Shown here in pieces: positions 21,875 to 34,236 of a DNA stretch of 64,000 nucleotides. The translations under genes were made by a program, and so were the position numbers. This DNA is from Irpex lacteus (Eukaryota; Basidiomycota; Agaricomycetes; Polyporales; Irpicaceae). The notes beneath the pieces were generated by a model, which had not been told where the DNA came from, ran no database searches, and saw only the letters and a list, made by a program, of their open reading frames with translations. The DNA is taken from positions 286,360 through 350,359 of the forward strand of contig MQVO02000030.1 of assembly GCA_001986395.2 (NCBI GenBank). The letters run 5' to 3'. The first letter of the stretch is position 1; every line of letters begins with the position of its first letter.

Positions 21875-24800
21875 ATGAAGTTCACCAAGCCGGCTTGGGT
21901 CGTTCATAACGGTTCGGTCATACGCATAGCTTCGAACGACATATACTCATAAACCATCAGACTCTGCTAGCAAGGATCAGTCCAAACGGCTCTCAATATT
22001 CTCTTGCCATGTTCATCCTGACGGGTCGCGAATAGCCACAGGAGGATTGGACGCGAAAGTACGCATCTGGAGTACAAAACCGATCCTCAACCCGGCTTCA
22101 GAACAGTCTGGCAGACCACCCAAGTCATTATGCACGCTCACCATGCATACCGGGCCAGTACTAACAGTGAGGTGGGCGCATTCAGGGCGGTGGCTGGCCA
22201 GTGGGAGTGACGATGCTATTATCATGATATGGGACCTCGACCCGTGAGTATTTTTTGATAGGAACTTCTTCAGTCACGTAAAATCTCAAACCAATATAAG
22301 AACGGCAAAGGGGAAGGTTTGGGGATCAGACGAGGTGAATGTAGAGGGCTGGAAACCACTCAAGCGTTTGCCAGGCCACGAGAGTGGTATGTCTTTCCCT
22401 TCTCCCTGATTATGCCCCCTCAAGCCTGACTCTATGAAGATGTTACCGATGTAGCATGGTCCCCAGGAGACCGCTATCTAGCATCGGTCGGGCTCGATTC
22501 GCAAGTTCTCATATGGTGTGGGTTCACGCTCGGTATGTGGTATACCCCCGCGTTTCGACTTGCATCTGACGTGTCTCAGAACGTCTACACAGATTGAACC
22601 TGCACGAAGGATTCGTCAAAGGCGTGTGCTGGGATCCTGTTGGAGAATTCTTGGCGACCCAGTCCGACGACCGATCTGTATTGGTATGGCGCACTACCGA
22701 CTGGCAACCGCATGCCGTAATTACGAAACCTTTTGAAGACTCCCCCGGGACGTTCTTTCGACGTTTGAGGTATTTATGAGTCTTCGTAATACCCTTTTCG
22801 TGACACTAAGAACGTTACAGCTGGTCGCCAGATGGGGCGCACATCACTGCCTCCAACGCTACTAACAACAAGGGATATGTCTTCATTGCAGCTGTTATTG
22901 CACGAAATACATGGACCTCGGAAATCAGCCTCGTTGGCCATGAAAATGCTGTCGAAGTTGCGGTAGGTTAACTCACACTCCCTCCGTGTGTTGCCCTCGT
23001 GAATACTGATGGTCACACAAGGCATACAATCCTCATATATTCCTACGTGACGCCTCCAGGCCAGTGGTTGCCTCCAACATTTGTTCTGTTGTTGCGCTTG
23101 GTGCCGATGATAGGTCAGTGTCCGTGTGGCAAACAAAGTCCGCACGGCCACTTGTAGTCGCGAAGGACGTATTCGACCGTCAAATTATGGACTTAAGCTG
23201 GTCCGTTGTCACTCTTATACTGCCGCACGGAAGCTTATATCTGTCTGCGATGTAGGTCCTCAGACGGTCTCACTCTGTACGCGGTCTCTTCCGATGGGAC
23301 TATGGCAGTGTTCAACTTCACCACGTCGGAACTGGAAGGGATCGCACCACTCGCCGCTCAAGAACAGTATCTGACCAAGTTCGACTTCACACCGCCACCG
23401 CTGCCTACCGGCTTCTCACACATACACCCAACTGCTACTGATCGCATGACTCCGCCTCCATCTCCCGGGCGTGCCTCAGTCGCTCCCAGTGCCCATACTC
23501 AAGAAGCCGGCTTTGGACTTACCAACGGCGGCGGCGAAGTCGTCAACAAGCTCGTGGCAAAACGCAACAACAAGAAGCGTGTGCAACTCTCTTCGTTTGG
23601 TGGCCCTGTACCTAGCGCGTCTATACCTTCCGCGGCCAACCCATCTTCTACGTCTCTGCAAGCACTGAAATCGAATGGGCGATCCTTCCACGAGATCGCA
23701 GGCATCATTCCTTCACGCTCTGCACCAGCCCCCATCGCCGACTCCCTATCCTCCGCTTCGAGTGCCTTCGGCCGCCACTCCGCATACGACGATACCGACT
23801 TGCTTTATCCTTTCCCTGATGACGACATGGACATGAGCACCGACGTGGCCATCAGTGCGCTTGACGGTCCGAGTAAAGGAAAGCGAAAGTCAAGTGGTAC
23901 GGACTTTCCTGGTGATCGACCGAGTAAGGCGAGAACGCTGGGCGGAGATCGCGTGCGTGAGGCTGTTCCTGTGCGAGAGCTTGCTGCTGCACCCAAGATC
24001 TCGGGTAGCTCGTCCTCAGTGGTGTCAGGTTGGCCTGGAGAACATAGTCTGGCTGGGCGTGTGCCCTGGCCGCCTCTTGTTACGTATCTTCAAGTCTCTG
24101 CGGAAGGGTCCGAAGACGTGCTCGAGGGACGAAACTCAGAAGATGGCTGTAAGTGGTAATTGCTGCGTTCAACGCTGGTTCGGAAACTGACAGTGCCTAC
24201 AGCGCCATCCGAGGTCGTGTATATTAGCGGGAAACAGACACAATGGCTGGACTATGTTTCGTCTCCTGTGGTTGGCTTAGCAGCTACCAACACCTTCTGT
24301 GCAGCGGGCTTGCAAGACGGTTCCATTCATGTATATTCTCCTACTGGTCGACGGTAAGCGATGTTGATTCCAGCTCATTCTGATACTGATTTATGTGTTA
24401 TGCAGCATGATGCCTACTATCTCATTGGGTGACTCGTGCTCGCAAATCTCGGGGTCCAAGAACAGCTTGTTGGTGTTGACCGTGACGGGACAGCTATATG
24501 CATGGTGAGTATCGTAAGCTCGTCCGACTGACCATTTACCCACGGTTCTTGCTATGCGCAGGAATGTGAAACAGCAAAAGGCGCTGTTTCCTCCGACGTC
24601 GATCCGCCCCATACTGGGGTCCACGCCGAACACAACGGTCTCGTCAGCCACCATCCGCCCTAATGGTGCTCCTGTCGTGCGTCTGACGTCCAACGTCGTC
24701 TACTCTTACGACGCGTCCCTCTCATCATGGACGAAACTCACTGATGGTTGGTATGCCGAAGGCTCTGACGCGTGGCAGGGCAGACAAAGGGCAAACACGC

Positions 24801-25346
24801 AAGTAGCCAACAGGGGTGTCGTCAGCACTCTAGAAAGCTACGTTAGTGAGATTGGCCCGCCTGTCGATAGCGAGAAGGAACGTCCTGCATGGTGGAGCAC
24901 CGCCCTCACGCTCGGGCATCTGGAGACTCGCCTACATGCCGCGAAGACTCTGGAAAGCCCGCAAGAATACAAACACGCACTTGTTTTGTATGCGAAGAGG
25001 ATAGCGGACGAGGGATTCCGTGCGAAGGCAGAGGAGCTTGTGAAGGAGCTGTTCGGCCCTACGTATTGGTATGTGGCATTGGCGTTTTCCACCCTATGGC
25101 GAATGATGATGCTTATACTCCTTGCAGGCGACCGGGAAGGGACGATTCGTGGTCACCGACCGTCTTAGGCTTTTCCAAGCGCGACCTTCTGCGGGACGTC
25201 CTCAACGTGTTTGGTAAGCGGCCAGGTGGTTTATCGAACGATATCCGCTTATTTTGATTATACCACTAGCTCGTAGCAAGACGTTGACGAAGCTCGCACT
25301 CGACTGGCAAGATACCCTCAAGAGGGCCGCCACTGACGAATACTAG
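21875..25346 (+). CDS. HIR1: Histone chaperone HIR1 / HIRA
   Basis: It starts MKFTKPAWVVHN, the usual HIRA N-terminus, and continues after an intron with SKRLSIFS..HVHPDGSRIATGG. WD40 repeats run from about 21990 to 23330: LDAKVRIWST, GRWLASGSDDAIIMIWD, HESDVTDVAWSPGDRYLASVG, FVKGVCWDPVGEFLATQSDD and DDRSVSVWQT. A Ser-rich middle follows with KRVQLSSFGG, resembling the HIRA B-domain, and a basic segment GKRKSSG. The C-terminal Hira domain has CSQISGSKNSLLVLTVTGQLYAW, AWWSTALTLGHLETRLHAA and KRIADEGFRAKAEELVKELFGP. The HIR complex deposits H3-H4 independently of replication and silences histone genes. There are many introns of about 50-60 nt; the last exon ends ATDEY. Length (about 900 aa) is normal for the family. 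Confidence 0.93.
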
Positions 25347-25449
25347 TACCTATAAGTGATCGCTTTTCCTGTGTTTTGTTGTCGTGTTGGGTTATTTGTT
25401 CTGTACTGCTTATGATGTTATTTACTATGTATCCACTCACGCCTACACT

Positions 25450-26993
25450 TTACCACTTTACTTCCATAATCACCCGCTTCACCCCTTCGTCCTTCTTCCA
25501 TACCGTACGCACGCTTCCCGCCGGTCTCGCCAGCGCCCCCTTACCAGGGTGCCGTACATTCTCTACCGCCTCAACGAACTCTGAGACGCCGCCCCCAACG
25601 CCAAAGTACACCAACTTGGCAGCGACGATGCACAACCCGTTTGCTTCGGGGCCTGAGCGTTCATCCTGCAACGGCTCGTCGTCTTCAGCGCTGATTTTGA
25701 GCTCGCTTGTAAGGTCTTCAAGCGAGTTCGAGCCTCCACTTCCACTCGTGGCTTGCCACATGAGGTTTAATAGGGACGGGAGACTGTCGATACGGTAGAT
25801 TGTTTCTGAGGTCAACAGGAGATCGTACTTCCTCTTCCTCCTCTCCCCATCGAACGTGAAAGCCTCCCAAGACCCAGAGAAAAATCGCAGGTCGATGTTG
25901 TGCTCTGTGAGGGAGTTTCGGAAGGCCGTGAGGAGCTCCGGTGTGATAGGTAGGTCTCCTGGTTGGGAGGGGTCGGCAGGGGGATAAGTTTCATCGTCTT
26001 CTGAGGTTTCGGTAGTGTTTGTACCAGTGTTTGTGAGGCGTTCTCGGAAGGAGGCAGAGGCGGGTGACATGTCTATATGCGTAACGGAGGATGGCCCGTT
26101 CATATAATAAATAACAATATTACATCAAATACTGTTCTTTAGAGACGAAGGTGAGAGAGAAGAGGAGAGATCGAGACGTACACCACGTAAGAATTATATT
26201 GGGGAGCACGGCAAGTCGAAACACAAGCTCATTATAGTCTTGTAAATGAATAGCCGTCTGGCTCGTGTTCTGGTTCGGAATGGGAGGCTCCTGCGAGAAC
26301 GCCTGACGGAGCAGGTACATCGACGGTATCGCTGTGCCGCATCCGAGCTACACACACTCGTCGTCATCAGTCGCGCATGTACTTAAAAAAGTCGAAATAT
26401 TACCTCTAGCACTCGTTTACCGACGACGCTCTCGCTGGGAAGCCGGTCACGAAGGTACGCAGCGAGGTCGACGCTGCATTCCCAAGTCTTCAGGCCTCCT
26501 TCATACACACCCGGAATCAAATCCGACGGTGCCTCGACAAATTTCAAGTCCGAGTCCGAGTCCACTCGTTCTTCGCTCTCTTCCGCTTCCGAGGTCTCTT
26601 GAGACGAGGACGCGATAAGCTGGAAACGGGCGTCGAAGAGGTCTCTGCGTGGTAAGATTACTGGCACCGGATCGGCGTGGGCGGTGTGGGACGGGATGTG
26701 TATGGGAGAGAAGGAGAAGCCTGTGCTGGGTAGGGTGTTGAGCTGCATGCGCACATAGCCCGATGAAAGGAATCATGTCAGTTTAACGGTGTTAGGTGAA
26801 GTATAAACAGTGGGATGGGACTTACGAGCTCCTCTAGGGTATGTTCAACGAATGGAGCCACAGCCACGTCCTCAGAGGATTTTTCGTTCGCTCGGTCCGT
26901 GTTCGTCGTGGACTCGAAGTTTGAGGAGCCACTGACTAGGAGTGCACTGTCGATTTCGGGATCCTCGTCGACGTCAAAGTCGAACTTAAACAT
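25450..26993 (-). CDS. Histidine protein methyltransferase, METTL18/Hpm1-like
   Basis: From MFKFDFDVDED at 26993, the order is: acidic N-terminus (LEEL just before the first intron), ILPRRDLFDARFQLI, SDLIPGVYEGGLKTWECSVDLAAYL (the family's hallmark), VLELGCGTAIPSMYLLRQ (SAM-binding motif I across an intron), IHLQDYNELVFRLAVLPN, GDLPITPELL, FFSGSW and YDLLLTSETIYR. It ends VIMEVKW. This is a seven-beta-strand SAM methyltransferase; yeast Hpm1 and METTL18 methylate a histidine of ribosomal protein uL3. It carries three introns or so and is complete at both ends. It is tail-to-tail with HIR1, about 100 bp between stops. Confidence 0.9.
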
Positions 26994-27370
26994 CCTAGAT
27001 GCTCCAAGTCACTTAACGGTGAGCGTATGATTGGTCTGCGTAACAAAAAAAGTATCACCTGTAGTTTATAGTGGAATTTCCCAGTATCGACCGAACGAAA
27101 GTTTGATCATGGACTCGGAAAGCAATATTAATCTGGGAAGGCAAATCTGAGAAACGCCACAAAGCTGGCGCTAATCAGCTGCCCTCAGCATATACTTACT
27201 TGAAAGTATTCTTACACACATTTCTACGTCGCTGGGTATGTGAAAGATCATCTGATGTTCTTCACATTGCATGATAAGAAGAAAAATAATGGATACAATA
27301 TTATAACTACAAAATCGACACTTATACACAACAACTATCATACACAACAAAGAACTAGAGCAACGAATAA
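26994..27370. other. Intergenic, AT-rich
   Basis: Promoter side of the METTL18-like gene and 3' side of the secreted protein gene. AT-richer than its surroundings. No gene or repeat recognised. Confidence 0.4.
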
Positions 27371-28494
27371 CTATACGAAACCTCCGAGCCTCAATCTCCT
27401 AGACCTGACTCGAATGCCATTATGGAGCGCTCGCTTAGGTTCGTACCTACTGCTAGTACTCAACGACAACGCACTGGGCCCGGATGGTGTTGAGGGCTCT
27501 GACGTCGTGCAGGTATGAGAATGCGAGTGAGAACGGGTAGGCGTAGGCGTAGATGAGGAGGATGGGGATGAGAGTGAGGAAGATGATGATGATGATGAGG
27601 AGGAGGAGGATGAGGAGGAGGGTGAGGAGGAGGATGAAGAGGATGCGGATGGGGATGAGGAGGAGAGGACGACAGCCCCGTTGGCGAGTGCGCTCTGCAA
27701 TACACCGAGAGCCTCAGCTGCTCCGAGTGTAGTCACCACTCTTGTCGTCGAAGTCGAAGTTGAAATGGGCCCTGAAGGAGAGGAGAGTGGTACGGTGACT
27801 GTTACGGTTACGACGCTCTGAGTCTTGTTTTGTCTTTGGTGTGTGGTAGAGGAGGTGGGTGCAGGAGAGGTGGTAGGGAGTACGATGGAAGGGACGTCGG
27901 TGAGGATTGGCCCGCCTGGGACGCCTGCTTGGTGGAAGAAGGAGGCTGCTACTGGTTCGGTGACGCATGCTAGGAACTACGGAAGGGGGGGGGGCGTTAG
28001 TATTGGTTGGAGGGTTGCGGAAGCATAGTGGCTAGGCAGGAGGAAGCGAGGGAAGGGAGGAAGGGAAGGAGGGAGCGAGGGAGAAAAAACGCACAGTTCC
28101 TCGTACATCAGCCCTCGGCAACGCAAAACACGATGTCTCTTCAGAACTCGAGGGACATCGCCCAAGCTCCCACGAGCCGAACTTGCACTGCGCAGGCACG
28201 TTGGATATGCACGCCGTCTGGCCCGCTACACCACACCACGGTAAGTATGCGCATAGTCACTCAGAGAGTAAGTATTAGATTTGAGGGGGACGCACAGTCA
28301 CACGCATCCGACGCGTTCATCCTCTGGAACTGTCCATTCAGCAGTTGTGCGTCGAGTGCGTTCTGTCGTATGAGCGCTGATACTTTATTATCTGTATCCG
28401 TGTCGTTTGTGGTTGTGGTTGTCGGTGCGCCTTGGACGAGGACAGCGAATACGAATACGAATACGAGACGAGAGAGAGTGTGGCTCATGATCAT
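27371..28494 (-). CDS. Secreted Cys-rich protein with Ser-rich tail (CBM19-like candidate)
   Basis: A signal peptide starts at 28494 or at the Met two codons later (MSHTLSRLVFVFVFAVLVQG). Mature sequence: LIRQNALDAQLLNGQFQRM, then after an intron SGQTACISNVPAQCKFG, SWELGRCPSSSEETSCFALP and, after a second intron ending near 27976, FLACVTEPVAASFF. The cysteine spacing (ACD..ACI..QCK..RCP..SCF..ACV) and the CFALP motif match small secreted Agaricomycete proteins often annotated as family 19 carbohydrate-binding modules, but I cannot verify the fold. A Thr/Ser/Pro-rich stretch and a long poly-Ser run (27540-27665, encoded by a GATGAGGAGG-type simple repeat on the plus strand) follow. The C-terminus is basic and not a GPI signal, so the last exon may be misread. 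The likely location is extracellular or the cell wall. Confidence 0.6.
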
Positions 28495-28811
28495 GAAGGG
28501 AAGAGCACCAGGCTCCGAGTCAAGGAGGGAAGAGGACAGAGGAACTCGAGGGTGCGTGGAGAGGCCTGCATTTTATACACGGGTAATATCCAGACTTTAC
28601 ACATAAAGAAAACAATGGCACCCGTCGTCGAGGACCGTACAATGTCCTCCCTTATTGTCACTCCTCGGCCAACGAGCGCTAACAGTCACGTGCAGCACAC
28701 TCCCGATTTGGGAAACGGACCTATCAAGCTCGCTCGAAACAAGCGCGCCCACCACCACCGTCGTCGTCGGGCCCATACGCACTCCTTCAAGACACCCGAC
28801 GCATTTTCACG

Positions 28812-29495
28812 ATGGTGAGCATCGCTATCCGGACTTCTAGCCGTTGTTGAGGGCTTCTGGGGGTTGAGGGGCTTGTGGGGGTGGTTGGAAGGGCTGGATG
28901 GGTGGTTTTGGGGTTGGATGTGCTTGCTTTGTGGCGGGCGGACTGTGAGAGGAAGGGATGCTGATATGTTTTTTTGGATGTAGACTAAGAAGAGAAGGAA
29001 TAACGGACGCAACAAGAAGGGCCGTGGCCATGTTGGCTTCGTCCGCTGCTCGAACTGCTCGCGCTGCGTCGCGAAGGACAAGGCGATCAAGCGGTTCACT
29101 GTGAGGAACATGGTTGAGAGTGCTGCCGTCCGTGATATCAGCGAGGCGTCTGTCTACTCCGGTGCGTTCTCCCTTTCCTCCTGCATGCGAATGCAGGTTG
29201 CTTAATGTGTTCGTTGTGTTGTGTGCAGAGTATGTCATCCCCAAGCTCTACATCAAAATCGCATACTGCGTCTCGTGCGCTATCCACTCACACGGTGCGT
29301 TTTTCCTTGCACGCATACAACCATCTACGCTCGTCCTTACACCTCCCTGCAGTCGTCCGTGTCCGATCAACGACCGGCCGTCGTAACCGTGCTCCCCCTC
29401 CCCGTGTCCGGTGGAAGGACGGCAAGAAGGTGAACCCGGCGGTCGCAGCGGCAGAGGATGCCAAGGCGGCGGCGGCAGCAGCTCCCAAAGCATAG
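28812..29495 (+). CDS. RPS26: 40S ribosomal protein eS26 (RPS26)
   Basis: Exon 1 is only the ATG (28812-28814). A 169-nt intron (28815-28983) follows, and exon 2 opens [17 protein letters not shown], the invariant eS26 N-terminus. [17 protein letters not shown] supplies the first Cys pair of the zinc site; [17 protein letters not shown], after another intron, supplies the second. The last exon reads [17 protein letters not shown] and ends in an Ala-rich tail ([15 protein letters not shown]). It lies at the mRNA exit of the 40S subunit. Complete and normal in length. No snoRNA C/D or H/ACA boxes are obvious in the long first intron. Confidence 0.96.
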
Positions 29496-30345
29496 GCTAC
29501 TACTGTCAGATTCAGATGCGTTTGTGATGATGCACCACTTTCCGCTATGTATTCTTTACTGCATTCTCCGCTTTCGCTTCCCCCTCCCAATACGATCAAG
29601 CATTGCACGTGTTGTAGACTGTGTGTGAGGAACAGAGGTGCGATGGATCAGGCCTCAGGTAGGACTGGGATTGTAATGCAGTAGATGGTACACTGAACAT
29701 TACAGTAAGTAATTGAACAATGTACGCCCATCATTCCAAGCAGGCTATCTTTAGCTGGCAGGATCTCAGCATTCTCGACATCTATCGTCTGTGACCGTTC
29801 GCGTCGTCATGCTATGTCACAAACTTCTTGACCTTCTCAAGACGCTAGCGCTTGAATCTGTTCTGTAGCTCGAATAACAACTGACAGAGCCAATCACCAC
29901 GAGTGCGCATACATGACAGACTCGATCCATCTACACAGTCACTCACCAGTCCTTGATCGTTGCCCAATATACACAGTTGGCAGTTGCCATGACACACCCC
30001 TCATCTCTCCCCACCGCACCCATCCAATCATAACCAATCATTAATCACCACTGACCACAGTCCCTCGTCGAACGATGAGCATCTCACCAGCCTGCCCCGC
30101 TCTTCGCTTGAATCCCGGCAACCACTATCTGCCACACGATGGACACCCCATCATGAGATAGATTGCGCTGAGCCTCGTCCTCGTCTCCTCCCTTTCCTCG
30201 CTGTCCTTTCCTTTCGATCCCTGTTCCCTTCGTCTTTCGTCCTTCCTTCTGACTCGACTATAACTTTTTCTAACATAGAACGTACGGTGCGGGACACCGC
30301 TCGTACTATGCGCACTGAGTGCACACGGCACCGTATACCCCAACG
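29496..30345. other. Intergenic, 3' of eS26 and 5' of GH76-like copy 3
   Basis: No open frame with protein features. The right part is pyrimidine-rich (30150-30340), consistent with a promoter and 5' UTR. Confidence 0.4.
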
Positions 30346-33300
30346 ATGCCCAGGCTCCTCCTCCCTCTCCCCTTCCTTCTCTCCCTCGCCGTCCCACGCT
30401 CTCGAACCCTCCTCTGCTTTATCTTCCTCTTGCTTTCGTTCTTCTTGGCTCTCGATGATGGTGGCGATGGAGGGCATAGAGGTGGAGGGGTGTACGCGCA
30501 GAGCTTCGCGATACCTGCTAACTGGCGTGTGAGTACCCCCATTCCCATCCTCCTAGCATTCCAGACAGCATGGAGTAGGGAGACGGGCGGAGTCTGCTCG
30601 AGAGGAAGGAGGAAGTGGAAGACGGAGACTGATCGCGAGTTGTTCTTTCCTTTGTAGAAACCAACGTCGTCCGTTAGTAGACACGACCGCACCGGCCTCG
30701 TCAACGGCGTGCTGGACACCGTACTACCCACGTTCAACTCTAGTAGCGGGCTACTCGATGGTGCGTCCCTCCTTCCCCACCCTGAATTCCTTGCCGTCTT
30801 ACTCTCCCTCTTTCCCCTCCCCCCTCTCCCCTCCTCCCTCCCCCCTCCCCTCCCCCTCACAATCCTCAAACAGGCCTCACATTCACACAAACCGCCTCCC
30901 TGCTCATCGCCCTCTCAAACAGCGACGCCATCGCGGGCACGACGAAGAACAAGGACGCGGTGCTGAGTAGTTTGGAGAGTGTGTTTGCGGGGAATCCGGG
31001 TATTTCTAGGTGAGTGTTGGTGTACCGCTATCCTTCTATAGAGCTACGCTGTTATGAGTGGAATGTGGATTTGGGTGAGACGATGTGATGTGTTGCTGAC
31101 GATTTGTGTTTAGCGTGAGTCGGTGGAGTACTACTTCAAGTTGTTAACGTTAACATGCTTGAATGTTAGGTCGTGAACAGCGACCCAGCGTACGTCCCCC
31201 TCCCTCCCTTCCCCTCCTCCCCTTCCCTCCCCTCCCCTCCCCTCTCCCCCTCCTCCCTCCCCCTCCCTCCCCTCCCCCTTCCCACCACTAAACCCCCCTC
31301 TCCCTCACAGCATATGGGGCCTAGCAGCAATCTCAGCGCACCGCGCCTACGCCTCCTCCTCCGCGCTGAACCACGCACGGGCCATGTGGGACTTATTGGA
31401 GGGGTTCATGATCTCGCCTGACGATGCGGAGAGGGGGAGTCATGTGGGGAAGGAGGGGAGGTTTGAGGGGATGTGTAATGGAGGTAAGTGTGATCTCTCC
31501 CATGCGTCGTAAAGGGTAGTGTGGGTTGTGGGGGGTGGGGGGGGGGAGGGGAGAGAGAGAGATGGAAGGCTGATTTGTGGGTTGTTTTGTAGCGTCGACG
31601 GCGGGTGGAGTGTTTTATGTGAGTGTTTTTTGGGTTAAAGGCAGTTCTTTGGGGAAGGGAGTGCTGAAGTGAGGGGTGTGATTTAGTTGGCGAGTTCACC
31701 GCAGAATACGGACGTCAATGGGGAGACAGTTGGGTACGCTATGTATTCTCCTTTCACGAGGTAGCCTCCTCTTGCTCACACTTGTCCCCTGTATCAGAGC
31801 ATTTATGGCGTAAGCACCCCCCTCCCCTCCCTCCCTCCCTCTCCTCCCTTCCCCTCCACTCTCTCACCCCCCTCCTCTCCCACCAGCCTATCAGCCCACC
31901 TCCACGCCCTCACCACCAACACAACCTACCTAACCGCCGCCACCCTCTCCGCCTCCTTCATCCTCAACCAGCTCTTCAACGGCCAAGTCGTCCTCGACAC
32001 CATCACCCTCGCCAACTGCTTCACCACGCCGGACGTCGTATCTTATAATTCTGGGTTTGTGATTGAGGGGTTGAGTTTGCTTGCGAGCGTGAAGGGTGGA
32101 GAGGGTTGGGGGGGAGGAGGGTGGAGGGGAGGGGTTTCTTATGAGGATTTGTGAGTGGGTTTTTCGGCTGTTTGTGTGAAGAGCCAACTTCTAACATATT
32201 GTTCGTGTTTTATGGTGATAGTCTGCAGAGCTTGATATCGACGTCGATACCGAACCAGAGGTGGACGAACGTCACAGACGGCGTCATGATCGAAGGTAAG
32301 CTCAACTCATCGCTCACCCTCCGCGCCGTCACTCATACTTTTTGACCTCATAGGACCGGGAAACGCGACACTAGCAGAGACCAACGATTTTGGACAAGCA
32401 CTCAAAGGTACGCAGCGGAACGCCGGTGCTTCTCTTTCGTGGGATAGGCAGTTGCTAGAGCAATTCCGGGTGATGCTGATTGATTCGTCCCAGGAATTTA
32501 CGTCCGTGGTCTGTATGAGGCGTACAACCGGACGCAGCCAGGCTCCGTTGTGGCAGACTTTATCAGCAGCTTCATAACCGTGCAGGTGTGTGCCCCACCT
32601 CGACATTCTTTCAGTTCGAATATAGCTGATGAATTCGGATATCGTACACCGCAGTTCAACGCTCTCCAAGACCGCGCATGTCTACCAGGCGGCCACTCCT
32701 ACTCGTCTCGCTGGGAGGGCCCACCGCCTACGCAGATGTTACCATGGGGTCAGCTCGCTGCGCTCGACGTCCTCAACGCAGCGGTTGGGATAGCTCCTCC
32801 TGATACTGGATCACAGGCTGTATCTCCTACCAGCTCGGCTCAGAGGTACGTCTCCGATCAACGCTCCATAGTGTTCCTAAGCTAAATTCTTTTATCTGTA
32901 GTGTCCCAACCCCAGGAACCCACTCCGCACTAGCAACCTCCCCCTCAGCAACATGGACGACCCAAGCCGACTCCGACATGTCCCACCACAGCACCTCCTC
33001 CACAAAGAAGGCCATCATCGCAGGCACACTCGTCGGCGCCTTCGTCTTTCTCATACTACTCATCCTCATGGCGCTGTACATGATCAGACGGAAACGGAAA
33101 CGACTGGAACATATACGGAATGTCTTGGAGGAGACTGCGGTGCCGTATGATCCCATTGCTTCTCGCAGTAGTAGTGGTAGCAGGGAGCGAGATATGGTGG
33201 AAGTGGGTCCGTCGTCTACGGAGAGGTTGGTCATTAGGCCCGCAGTGGACGATAACCCGGCGACGTCGGGTCCTCCGGTTACTGCTCGTTGGCGTACGGG

Positions 33301-33700
33301 ACAGATTAGCGTGGGTGGCAAGGCTCCAGGGGCTGCTCGACGAGCGGGGGTGATACTGCCTCCTGGGAGGTACGCTGAGCAACAGGGGAGGACGAACGAG
33401 TCCCCAACGGATCCACAACGCACATCGCCACAATCAGAGGATCTACCGTCGTTCACGATGTCCCCCGTTGGAGGCTCCGGGAAGGAGAGCACAGAGCCAC
33501 CATCGAACGTCCAACCTCCCAGGACGCTCGACAGAGAGGAAGGCAGTTCTTCGTCAAGCCCACCCCCACCACCGCCTGTGCAACGAGGTGACCCATCGAC
33601 GGCAGATCTGCCAGAGCTGCTGAGCAGGCTGAATCAGATCATGTCGCATCTACCGCCTGGAGGGGTAGAAGAGGAGGAGCCTCCTGAGTATGAGGGGTGA
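30346..33700 (+). CDS. GH76-like secreted/membrane glycosidase 3
   Basis: Start at the Met of MPRLLLPLPFLLSLAV, with a long hydrophobic leader; YAQSFAIPANWR follows, then an intron as in copy 2. Further exons: SRHDRTGLVNGVLDTVLPTF, WGLAAISAHRAYASSSALNH, GASTAGGVFYLAS, ALTTNTTYLTAATLSASFIL, SYNSGFVIEGLSLLAS, GQALKGIYVRGLYEAYN and LPWGQLAALDVLNAAVGI. Then come one span (AIIAGTLVGAFVFLILLILM, 33014-33070), RRKRKR and a cytosolic tail with poly-Pro, ending EEPPEYEG. Introns are unusually pyrimidine-rich (about 30760-30870, 31190-31310 and 31800-31890). The six-hairpin GH76-like assignment is by helix pattern. The plus-strand orientation and distance from copies 1 and 2 argue for dispersed rather than fresh tandem duplication. 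Confidence 0.66.
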
Positions 33701-34236
33701 ACGTTGAACGTTGCGTTGGTTCGTTGGGTTGGGTCGTTGATTTATGGTGTCGTCTTGCTGTAATACATTAGTTTTTTGTTGTAGTTTAAGTAGTCTGTGT
33801 TTCTCGTCTTTTGGGGTTATATATCGCTGATTGGAGCGGTCATTTGCTTGCTTAGGGCTGGGTTCTCTCGTATATGCTCCCCCGTTCTACCACGTACAAG
33901 ACATCACAACTACTTGGCACCGCCGTTCAGCTGCAAGGGTATTCAGTTAACACAACGAGGACTTGATGTTAAGTAATCGGAATTGAGACGATTGTTCTTC
34001 CATTATGATGTACGTATACGGGCGTATATGACAAGTTCAGCAGACAAACAAACAAACATGTTCGAGGAGATTAAATAGCTAGCACACGAACTGACGAACG
34101 AGACTTCTATTCCTATTCAAACAAGCAAACAAACGTGATCTACACGAGAACACACAATTAGCACAGGCCACCCAAATGCAAAGGAAGACAAACTCACACA
34201 AAACACACAAAAGCGCAAACCTCTCGAGCGAGGAGT
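33701..34236. other. Intergenic between convergent genes
   Basis: Lies between the stops of GH76-like copy 3 and the SREBP gene, so it holds both 3' UTRs. AT-rich, with no gene seen. Confidence 0.45.
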
